64,000 nt of DNA. Source: Apodospora peruviana. Its lineage: Eukaryota; Ascomycota; Sordariomycetes; Sordariales; Lasiosphaeriaceae. Below, piece after piece: positions 44,671 through 54,981 of this stretch; the first letter of the stretch is position 1; each line of letters opens with the position of its first letter. The notes beneath the pieces are model-generated. The model was not told where the DNA came from. It did not search any database and worked only from the letters and a program-made list of their open reading frames with translations. The stretch lies in assembly GCA_033439685.1 (NCBI GenBank), contig JAUEDM010000006.1, forward strand, positions 1,054,001 through 1,118,000. The letters run 5' to 3'. The position numbers were made by a program, and so were the translations under genes.

Positions 44671-47600
44671 CATCAGCCACCAGCTGCTCAAAGTCAGTGG
44701 ATGTACCTGTACTATATTGGACTTCCAGGTAGGTTGTCCGCCACTTCTCTCTCTACGTTGATTAGCCACCTATCTAGTTGATTAGAGAGTCAGAGCTGAA
44801 GTGCATGTTGGAATTTTCTGACATGAGTGGATTATCGTGACGTATACCGTCGCCGTCGCCACCGTCGTGGTTCGTGAAGCGTGCGCAGCAACCACATGAT
44901 ACCTGACACATGCACGCTAGTTATGTACCTTGCAGCAGCAACAGCAGCATGGCACTACAGTAGCTAGCGTGATGTCATGCCATGCCATAGCGGTGAACAT
45001 CTGATGCGGAAAGAACAATAAACTTGTATCGAATAATCGAGGGTTGTCGTTATTGTTCCCGGTTCGGGCACCGACCTTGGGTAAGTAAGGCTGATGTTTG
45101 CCGTATTGTAGTAGAAATATGCATGTACGTACCTACGCACGAAATGCCACGAGTCACAACATCTGCATTGCATAACAAGGCCATTGTTGTCATGACACGA
45201 TACGATAGGTCAGCAAATGTCACATTTACCTTTGTTATACTTATCATGCCACGGTAGTTGCCGGTGATATATGTGCGTAGGTTGCTTGATGGTAGGTTGG
45301 TCGGTCATTCATGAGGCATTGTCTACCTGGTGGTAAGATGGTAAGTACCGGTAGCATGCGATGTCTCCTTGAAGATAGATCGGGATGTGCCTTGTCCAGG
45401 AGGTGATATCTGGGGAAATTCCATTGCCAAGCAACCGCTGCTTCGTGTCAATTCATGCTTCTTAGGCCAAGTTCGGGGAACTGCCGTTGCCGTACAACAT
45501 GTACTCGACAACAAGACGCAAAAATTGCGGTCGGTGTGCTCTTGCCTTGAGGATCTATACCCTGGATATACCGAACTTGCCATGCCCAACTTGGAATGCA
45601 AGCAATACTGAGCTCCCCCATGGAGCATACCTTAAAAAGACGCAAGGCTGGAAGATTCCGCTCTTACCGGGGCAGCTGAGTCTCAAAAGCCTGTGCCTCC
45701 GTCCCATTTGGGTGGGGATCTCATGTCTTTAGATTCCGGAAGATCACTTACATACAGCAAGCTGAATGTGGAGTCTGAATTCTTGCGCATGGGATGTCAA
45801 TGTCACATCTCCACAATTCCGCAAAGCTTGACCAAAAAGTGCCACGATGTGAGGGATGGTATGCCGTGTATAGCGAGCCAGAGGCAAGAGGTCAGAGAGA
45901 TGCTTTTCTCTTGTCTGTACCGAGAAGGGCAAGGCTGGATGATGAGCGTACATAATGCAGAGGCATCGTGCCTTTTCTGGAGACAATTGAACACAATCTC
46001 TCAATCCCTGGCTAGATGCATTCAGACTCCCACCAGTGAGTTCGCAGCAGGAAAGGAAGGACTAAACATTAGGAGAAACCGTCAACCCGGCTAACGTTCC
46101 CCGAGGTTGCCGATGGGTGACAGAAACATGTGGCAAATAGACTGTACGACCCCATTGATGAGAATAGAACAAGCCGAAAACATATCTTTATCGCCTGTTC
46201 ATGCCAAATGTAGCAGAAGGTGGCGGCGTACTGACCTCGTGTATACCAAGCTACTATTCTTCTTTGGCACTCCTGGGGTTTCTCTTCGGCGAAGTGAAGG
46301 TATGCGAGAGAATGGATGTCGCACCATCATGATGTACCCTCGAGGCTAGAGGGCGACATGGTGATGAAAGTGCCAGTTTCGACCGCACCACAGGAAAGCT
46401 GTAGTTTGCTCATGTCAGTTGCACATGTACATGGAGCCGTGTCAACCCCATTCTGACCGCGACAGCCTTTACATACACGAGATGTCGCTTGCTCAATTAC
46501 TCACAGGTCTCAAACTCTGCGGTGCCGACAACGCCGGGCCGTAACCCAAGTTGGTCATCCGAGCGAGTTCGTGCTACTCACCGTACTCAACGCGGGCGCA
46601 TGGCTGACGGTGTAACGAATTGGCATTAGCCGACGAAACGCGCTTAGGTTGGCGCTAAGGTGTGAGAAGCAATCAAGACAACCCTGGTCTTCCTCGGACA
46701 TGGTGCTGGAGTGATGACTGAGAATTTAGGAGAGGGGCAAAATGTCGAAAGTGCTTTCATTGCCCCTCTTCAAGCTCCATGTTTGCTACTCGGACGATGA
46801 TGAAAACAGGTCTTGTGCGAGATGTCTTGAGAAATCGTCGTCACCACTTGATTCGGACAGTTATCTTGATCGTTCTGTTCTGTTGCAGCCAAGATTTCGC
46901 CGCAAGAGGCCGGTGACAGAGACATTTGATTCAACATACCCTTCTCTTCTGAATTCGGCAGGAGGCGTGCTCGCAAGGGGGAACCGTGGTAAGGGAGCCG
47001 CCGTACATACGACAGCTCTCGCTGTGCGTACCCTCGGTTCCTGATGAAGAGCATCCAGACATTGTGTGATCCCATCCGGCCAGATACAGTGAATGGGTGG
47101 TCCCCAGGTTGTGCTTCGCTTTACAGCGGTTATCGAACTCATCTGAAGAACCACGTGGTCGGAGACAGCCTCTTCCGACAAGAGCCCAGGGCTATTTAGC
47201 CTCATGATCTCATGTCGGTGACAGAGTGGCAGAGATGGATGTGATCGACAGCCTGCACGCAGTTCGCGCAAGTCGATGATCAAGGCTGTATATCCAAGCC
47301 CTTGCAACTTTGCGGGGCAGCAAAGGGAAGGGCGGGCAAATAGATAAACTAGACTTCTAGATACCCCGATATTGAGTTTGAACAAAGGATGCACGGCAGC
47401 CTTGTTCCCAACGCAAACACTCCTGCTGATCCGTAAGGGAGCCACCGTATGAAGATTTGGTGTGACTTCGCTGCCTCACCGGGGGACTCTCGCACGCTTG
47501 CTTAAGAGTTCGAGGTTATCGGCTTGGTTTTGCGCAATGTTTGTTAATCGACGTTGAATTGAGCGTACCTAGATAGTAGTTCAAGCCACTCCAGGTTTGT

Positions 47601-49462
47601 ACCGGTCGCACCACTGCACTGCTAAAAAGAGGTCTATGCTGGAGAGAAGACGTCGGAGATGGTAATAGGGGAGGTCCGGTGTACCGTGTCTCTACCGAGA
47701 CTCCCGGGCCGTTCACGGGCAGTTCGTAGACTCGGGTCTCGGCGGGTTGAGTTAGGAGCAGTGGATCGTGTTCCAGGAAGCCGGAAGCTCATAACCGGTT
47801 CACTATGATGCCCTATGCTCGGCCGGTCGGATATGGTAGTGGCAGCACGTCCCTACTGGGAGGAGTGATGAGAACATGGAGAGAAAGGGCAAAGAAGCTG
47901 ATCAGACAGAAATACGGTTGGATGGGGTTGTCCCTGGCCCTGGCTTGCCAGGACATCCCTGCCGGTAAGAGAGACCAACCGCAGGAGATCTCACAGGACA
48001 ATGGCAGAAGAGTCTGTGTGCAGCTTTGTGTGTGTTTGCTTGGTTGCATCGGATCTCGAGGAGGCTTGGACCTGTCCGGGTCCCATCGTCCAGATTTCGT
48101 TTCTTTTCTTCCGACTCACCAAGGAACTTCAATTGTAAACCACAACGCCACTAACTTCAGTGTGCGGGGTCCGGCCTGCGGTGCTTTTTCCTTTTTCCTG
48201 TCTTGAGAAAGGCGATGATATGATGGGAAAGAACAGCTCTGGGAAGTAGCTTTTGAGGCTTTTGAGGCTTGGGCAGCTCGGACAGTGCTAACAAACGTCA
48301 AAATAAGGTTGGCAAGTGCGATTCAACCCCTGTCGAAAACGGGCGACAGCTGCTAACAAGGGCCTAATGCTCCACTCCCATTGGCCAGTAGTGGCAGCCT
48401 GGTGCTGTCCCTTGTCTCCGTTCCTTACTGTGTGAGTTACTGCAGGTTCCTGTAGGTCATACCTTGGTGGCTTCTAAACGATTGGTTCCAAACAGATTTC
48501 CAGTTGCCCGTGTCCTCTGGCTACAGGTAGAGGACGCCGTACGCGCACGTCCACATGTGGCCGAACATCGTCGTCGACTTCGAGCTCTCGTCCAGCCCTC
48601 TCGTCATTCTCGGGCAATCCTAATGTTAAATGTCTTTTACAGTCCTCGTGCTACCCTCCCGTCAAGTCATCCTGGTCCGGGTCACGGCTCTGACTTGATT
48701 GCCTTTCTCCCACGGACATGGACAGACACACGCAGAGCATGGAGTTATCACGGCTTGAACACCTTGGATCTGTCGGTCTCGAGAAGATTGACGGCGATTC
48801 ATGGGTAGACAGAGGTGGCTCAATCTTGTTTTGTTCCAGTCTTCTGTAAGAACTCGGCCCATCTTCATTCCACCGTTTGCTCACCATTCCGAATCCCTCG
48901 TCCACAGGCTAGCCGTCAGTCTGTGATGTGGCGACCACCCCGGATTCTCGGCTGATCTACATGCCCTGATTCTTGCCCAAAGGGTCCTGCACTCGCCCCC
49001 AAGGCGCCTCTGGTTTGCTTGAGCGCTCGCTGTTGATCCGGTCCAGTTCAGCTACCTGGATCTTCTTTCCACACCAGGAATATGTACCATGTATGTTTGA
49101 CTACCTCGAAGTAGAAGATATTGCTTCACTGGTGGCTTTTGTTGGTTGCTGCGTCCTGCATCCTGCATCCTCTCTACCGTCTCCTGGCCCCAAGTCCGGT
49201 CCTTGGGATCGTTCTATCTGTAACGTATGCACGCGTAGCAATGCTCTACCGGAGAGGCGTCAAGAGCCTACTACGCACGGTGCAAATAAGAGATGGGGCT
49301 AGCTCAAGAGACTCATAAATCCACCACTTCTCGACCTCTACCTCGTGGCCATTCCAGACTCCGGCTCCTCTCTCCCGCAGTGTCCCTGATATTGGCAGAA
49401 CTATCTCTTACCCTAACGCCCATTCCACCTATCTTGTCTTAGAGGCTCGAGCGTTGCTGTTG

Positions 49463-49507
49463 ATGATCTGTATCGAATGTTGTATATCTAAGCAGGCTTT
49501 TCTCTGA
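49463..49507 (+). promoter_or_regulatory. Possible 14-codon upstream ORF of the BrlA-like gene
   Basis: ATG at 49463 opens a frame reading MICIECCISKQAFL and stops at 49505-49507, 182 bp before the main ATG. Whether it is in the transcript is unknown. Confidence 0.25.
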
Positions 49508-49689
49508 CTTCACCATTTTCCTATCAGCTCCAATTCTCTCTTCAGCTATATTTCCATTCCTCTTCAGTCCATTAACTCCTCATATCCTTCATACTTCCTG
49601 AACTTTACCTTGCCAAAGAAACGATAGAACCCGCCAACTTTCCCATATACCACTTACAGCAGGCCATAAAGCCGGAACAAGAGCTGCAG

Positions 49690-50828
49690 ATGCATCTGAG
49701 CTTCAACGACAACTCCAGTTTCAGCTTCAGCAGCCATACCATGGGAGACTCCTCATCCAGCAGCACGAGTTCCTCGTGTCATTCTTCAAACTATTGTCCG
49801 CACACACCGACTTCCGGACGGTCAACACCTCGCTCGAACTCGCTGGACTTTGGATCCTCCTTCTCCTCATCCGGCTCCTTTGCGGTCCACCTCACTCCTC
49901 CGTCATCCGCGACGTCTGCGTACTTCCCGAGGGACCTCAACATGACAGGAGACGGCTCTGACTTTCTTCAGACACCTGTCACGCCTACACGGGACCATAT
50001 GAGGACGAATTTCTCTGACCTTTCGCTTGGCGGATGTGATGGACAACCCCCGATCAAGGGGTCCGGATCTCCCCTTTGTTCGATCAACACGGCGGCTTGG
50101 CTCGAATACCCGGATTATTTCTCGTTCGAGGACGTCCAGAGCAGAGGGATGCTCTTTACGCCTGACCCGACCGCTCCAACTAGGTGCGATCTGGAAGCGT
50201 CCTCCATGTGGTGCAACCCGGATAGCCCTTTCGGATTCGAGAATCTCTCGAATTCAACTAGTCGTTCGGTAAAAAGAGAGCCTATCCGGGGTCAACCCAT
50301 GGCCCCGAACCTTGACAAGTTCAGACAAAATACGGCGAGACTACATGAAGCTCAAAGGACTTCCACGACGCGCGTCAAGAAGCAGATTAAGCGCAAAGGG
50401 CTCTCCCCTGCACCGACACACACGGTCGCCAAGAAATCCTCTCACATATGCGATTTTCTGGGTTGTACTCTCAGTTACCAGAGGCTGGAGCACCTCAAGA
50501 GACATCAGAAGACGTAAGTTAATCCGGTCCCCGTACTCCTAGAGCCCGGCTGTAGTCTGACACATATATTTTTAGAATACACCAAATGCCAGGCGAAGTC
50601 GGCCCTAGCTCGTACAAATGCCCACTTTGCCAGGCCAAGCCATTCAACAGGTTGGATAACTGGAAAATACACGCGCAGCTTCATTGCAATCCATCACGCA
50701 GATCACCCAGAGTCAAGTTGATACCCGGGGCAATGGCCGTGGTAGATAAAACGTACGCGATGTTCAAAGCACAAGGCACACGCGAGGGCAAGGCAAGGAA
50801 AGGTATGAATGAGCCTATGAGGTCTTGA
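49690..50828 (+). CDS. BrlA-like C2H2 zinc-finger transcription factor
   Basis: Two exons, 49690-50513 and 50576-50828 (62-bp intron), encode 358 residues. The N-terminal 220 residues are Ser/Thr/Pro-rich (an activation-region look), followed by basic KKQIKRKG. Two C2H2 fingers lie near the C-terminus. The first is CDFLGC...LEHLKRHQKTIH, with the intron falling inside its final His spacing. The second is CPLC...FNRLDNWKIHAQLH. The second finger and the tail NPSRRSPRVKLIPGA resemble the BrlA pattern (FNRQDN...H...LH...V.FIP.A) from Aspergillus conidiation. Orthology is not certain, because Sordariomycetes lack a clear BrlA. The long flanks on both sides (5.4 kb and about 4.2 kb) fit a developmental regulator. 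DNA binding is expected; targets are unknown. Confidence 0.75.
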
Positions 50829-51005
50829 AGAGTCGGGCTTGCAGGATGCACCACCTTTGACATTTAAAACTTTGCAACAATTTTCTCCCATATCCCCCCG
50901 TGGATCCATCCGCATATAACCCATCTCGAAACATTTTCCACGTCACTCATCTACCATCGTCATCGTCATCATATCATTAGGGATCACCAGATACGGGGGG
51001 ATTGG

Positions 51006-51050
<45 letters not shown>

Positions 51051-53329
51051 GTGTTTTAATTCACCATGCTGCGTGTGATTTTCGCAATAGTTGGGATGGG
51101 GAGGGTATTCTCTACTGTATACCCCCTTGCGACTGAAGTACTGGGCTGGATTTTGGCGCGTTCATATCAGCAGCAAGAACGGAGAATGATGCGGACCATC
51201 CATCTATGGATATGTGGTTGCGGTAATGTGTACATCATCAGGTTCATGGGCTAATTGGGTAGTATGCTGCTACAATAACAAGCATGTGGAATTATCAAAA
51301 AGAGAGTCATCGGATGGGATATAGGTGGTGGATCTGATTGAATTGGGTCAGGTAGTCTAGTTTAGGGTAATCAAAACAAAATAACAACAAATATCATTCA
51401 TCCATTGAAGTCGTTTTGGAGTCTTGACTTCTTTTTCCTTTCTTACTGTTCCACCTCCTCACACGCCATTTCCTTTTCATGATGACCAGGCTGTCACGCA
51501 ATCAAAAGTCAACGCTCGCCACATTAACCAACCAAGCAAATCAAAATGGCCGTTGGATGAGACACAAAAAGAAGCCACCATGTCCGAGATGGCACGCTGC
51601 TTGAGGTTTCGCCGAGACATGCTCACTTTCAGGCATATACGCTCTTTTCTTTTTCCTTTTCTGGCCAGCCTGCCAGCCTGCCATAGCCAGCCAGTCTTAT
51701 AATTTCGTCCTATTTCCACCGCTCGATCGCACGAAGCAAAAGTAACTATGGCTTGCACAATAAACAACGGATACAAATCATACGTATCAAGCATAGCTTG
51801 ATAATGATACCTGGAACAGTTTATTCATTGGTTGTATCACAGACCAAACATAACATGGCAGCATGGTGATGATCGGACTGGACCCCTTTCTTCCCTGGAT
51901 CTGATCTGTCTGTCTTTCCTGTGAGTGGTGAGTGAGTGAGTAAGTGGGTGTGAACCCACGATCAACCAGGCATTTGTCTGTCTGCCTAAGTAGGTAGCAC
52001 AGTACCTGCATCGTGTCACTGTTTACCTTAGGTAATAAGTCGACGAACTAGTACCATACATGACATGTTATTTTCCTAGACATCCACCCACACACACACC
52101 ACACACGATTCGTGACAGCTAGACGGTCATCTAGATCAATTGAACACACCATCTCATCACCCATCACACACTTTACCGGGACAGTCTGTTTTTGTCAGTG
52201 ATAGCCCAACCCGTGGGTAACCGCAAACTGATAAGACACCACAGACTGTATATACACGCGAAACTCACTCGCCACCATTATTTACGTTTACTTACACACG
52301 GCACAATGCCTTGCTCATCCCCACACCACCAGAGTGAAGGTGTAGATCCTCATCACACCGAGACTGCGCTGGGGCATTTGCCGTCTGCCGTCTGCCCGGC
52401 TTGCTTATGTTGCCGCTGAGGGCGAGGCGTTCTCTCCGTTGGACTTTCGCTCGACAGAGTCTGTGAAGCAAAGAAAATTAGATGGGTATACGAGGAAGGG
52501 TGCAGAAGGAGCTGAAAAGAAGCAACTTCTCACTGCACAACCACTGACAGCTTACTGAACTGACTAATAAAGTAAGCTGTTGCGATGCAATGCGGGGGAT
52601 GGATGGGATTTTGGGAGATTCCCATCTTTTCCAGCTTCGTGTTCGTGAGTGAAGGAAGGACTTAAGATGTCTCCACAAGAAATATCTTCAGAGATATGGG
52701 ACCACTGTAAATGATGAACCATTGGCCCCTGCGTGTGATATTGGTATGAAAAGAAGAGTGCCGTGAAGCCTTTTCGGCGAGGTTTGGACTTTGGAGATGC
52801 AAGTTCGACCTTAAATCGCCAGCGTTCCATTAACTTTAAGTTGATTGTCAGGATTCGGTCAATCATACAGCTGATATACATTTGTATATAAATAAAATAA
52901 TAATGGTACCAGTTCTAAACGGAGGCATGCACAGGTGTAATTGCGGGACATGAAAGGTTGAGAGTTGAAAGTTGAGTGATGAGTGAGAGTAGAGACCGTG
53001 CACCCCCGGCAGCCCTACTGTACAGCTTGGGGACGGTTAGCAGCCATTCCCCCTGTTCTCTAGCAGTTGTGTCTCTGAACTCTTTGTAGGGATGCCCGTC
53101 GTTGAACTAAACCTCTATGAACATCGCCATGCTATGATCCGATGTAATTGGCTTCCAAGCAGGGAGACCCCCCTTCGGAAACATTGGATTAAACAAGTGA
53201 TGCAGGAAATCCGTGGTAGTAGCTAGTAAGTCTGGATCGTACAAGCTTATCTAGTTGAAGTCCAAGGTCTAGAGGCAACTCTAGTACCTCACTTCTTTTG
53301 CGGTATCAACACGCATGTTTATGTCACGG
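50829..53329. other. Non-coding region downstream of the BrlA-like gene
   Basis: About 2.5 kb without a supported gene. It holds an (ACT)15 microsatellite, CA-rich runs near 52085, and AT-rich sequence near 52880. Small open frames have no features. Confidence 0.55.
51006..51050. repeat. (ACT)15 microsatellite
   Basis: Fifteen perfect ACT triplets 180 bp after the BrlA-like stop codon, probably in or just past its 3' UTR. A good length-polymorphism marker. Confidence 0.95.
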
Positions 53330-53342
53330 CACTGTGTTACGA

Positions 53343-53384
53343 GCCCGGATTGGCTGCCATGTTGCAAGCCCGGATTGGCTGCCA
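53343..53384. repeat. Two 25-bp-period repeats in the LTR 5' end
   Basis: GCCCGGATTGGCTGCCA occurs at 53343-53359 and again at 53368-53384. Confidence 0.9.
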
Positions 53385-53482
53385 GGGTAGGCGGCCGGTA
53401 ACGGCTGCCCACGGCTGGCGGCAGGCGGCGGCAGCCGCCTGACCGACCCAGGCAACCCGGCGTTCGGGTCCCATAGGTCGCG

Positions 53483-53592
53483 GATGACCCAGAGGGCCCA
53501 GTGGCTGGGTCTCATGGGGATATTCCCGTAGGTTATGGATGACCCAGAAGGCCCAAGGGTTGGGTCTCATGGGGCTATTCTCATTGGTTGTA
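53483..53592. repeat. Two 55-bp tandem repeats in the LTR, with a third decayed copy before them
   Basis: Copies at 53483-53537 and 53538-53592 share GATGACCCAGA.GGCCCA and GGGTCTCATGGGG.TATTC. The stretch at about 53440-53482 (GACCCAGGCAACCCGG, GGGTCCCATAGG) is a weaker third copy. Such repeats in U3 often carry promoter sites. Confidence 0.8.
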
Positions 53593-53838
53593 GCACTTCT
53601 ATATAGTTGCGAGAGTCTGGCACTCTCGAAGATGGATTTATTACGGCAGTAATCAATACAAGTACTTTGGCAATAGTTGTCGTGTCAACTGCGCATCTTG
53701 TGTGTTCATTGGAATCGATACTCTTCGTGATTACCCCCTACCTAAGACCCAAAACCCTTACTGCCCTGTGGAGCAATAGATACTCTTGTGGACCTTGTGT
53801 TGTCAAGGTCGCCCCCATACACAGGTTGTTACACACTG

Positions 53839-54981
53839 GTGGGAATGCAATAGACAGGGCTATGTTAACCGCTACCTGTATTGTGGAATTATAAGCTAAA
53901 GAAAAACAGAAGGAAAGCAATCTATGTATGGCCAAAAGTCGAAAGATATACTCTTATTGTGGTCCGTGCCCAATCGAGACTAGCGTGGTTTTCCGTGATT
54001 GGCTTCGTCACGTGCAATGACCCAAACTATTACACCAAACCTCTCTTAATTGCAAAAGGATGCTAGAATACCAAAGGTACTAACCTTTGGAATTCTAATG
54101 AGTTATATATCATTGACGGTCGAAATCATTCAATCAAACCTCAATCGCGCTAACCATCACATTAAGCTATAAAGCCATCCGTTTATACAAGTATACGCGA
54201 AGGAAACGGTTGATGCAGGAAAAGCTAGCTTACTAATGTGGCTGGCTAGCTAGCTTGATTAACAATGCTAGCTGGCTGATTGACTAGCTGGCTAGCTCCA
54301 CAGCAAGCCAATTAGGGCTGGCGCATGCTAGCGCACAGGCCAAGCACTAGATAGATTAAGTAAGCCGTAGTGTAGGGCATACACTTCTTAAGAACGTGCA
54401 GGCCCTGTAATATTCTTTTCTAAAAACTCATCCTATTCTCACTACAATCATACTACATATTGCTCTAATTCATTGTACTAGAAATTACGCTATCAACGGT
54501 CTTATAATTTATATTCTAAATGGTAGGCGCATATAAGAAAGTAGTTATAAAGGATCAAAATAACAAAAACAAAATATTATATTTAAGCGAGCTACATTTT
54601 AAGCAGAACATCATAAATCAAGGATTCCACGGTTAGAACATATGTTTTTAGCGAATAACGATTGAGCAATCATGTTTCCAGAGGGGGGCCACCCGCAAAG
54701 GTTCCTGCTAAGGCATCACACCCAATCTCGCGCAAGCTTCTTTCCTCTCTGCCCGCCGGCTGATGTAACACTCCTTCCACCTCACCTCGCCGGTGACGAG
54801 TACATTCACAATATGGTAGCCTGGGCCCCCGCCTCGCACTCTCTGGAGTCCCGAGTCCCGATCTAGACAATCGATCGTCGCCACCAGAGCCACACAACAC
54901 CAACGACACTAGGTAGTTAGAGCGCCACGATTCCTTTTGATCATTTGAGGGCATTTGCCCTCCAGAGCCTCACATCTCACA
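53839..54981. other. AT-rich, probably RIP-decayed DNA and F-box-gene upstream region
   Basis: From about 53880 to 54660 the DNA is clearly more AT-rich than its neighbours and contains GCTAGCT/CTAGCTAGC clusters (54223-54297), as seen in old repeats mutated by RIP. A hairpin lies at 54064-54097. Base composition returns to normal at about 54670, leaving roughly 300 bp of promoter for the next gene. No open frame of note. Confidence 0.45.
54064..54097. repeat. Hairpin: 15-bp inverted repeat with 4-bp spacer
   Basis: TAGAATACCAAAGGT and ACCTTTGGAATTCTA match as inverted copies at 14 of 15 positions around ACTA. It lies in AT-rich decayed DNA and may be a transposon-end relic. Confidence 0.6.

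Larger units (their letters stand above)
44307..49689. other. Long non-coding region upstream of the BrlA-like gene
   Basis: About 5.4 kb without a supported gene. The first 370 bp contain a diverged tandem duplication (listed). Open frames such as 45693-46094, 47805-48206 (plus) and 46861-47445 (minus) lack domains and splice logic. The last 250 bp are CT-rich leader-like sequence with at least one short upstream ORF (49463-49507). Confidence 0.6.
53335..53833 (+). mobile_element. Solo LTR (499 bp), retrotransposon remnant, 5-bp target duplication CACTG
   Basis: The sequence begins TGTTACGAGC and ends GTTGTTACA (TG...CA), and is flanked by perfect direct repeats CACTG at 53330-53334 and 53834-53838. 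These are the marks of an LTR left by recombination between two LTRs. Inside are a TATATAG box near 53600, a CGAGAGTCTGGCACTCTCG hairpin near 53610, and AATCAATACAAG. The first half has two sets of internal tandem repeats. No gag or pol is nearby, so the family (copia or gypsy) cannot be told; copia-like is a guess. Confidence 0.82.

Noticed and set aside
46861..47445. 194-codon minus-strand frame
   Set aside because: No recognisable features; competing frames on the other strand.
53834..53850. Primer-binding site and internal retrotransposon DNA after the LTR
   Set aside because: The bases after the LTR are the target duplication CACTG, so this is the far flank of a solo LTR, not a 5' LTR with PBS.
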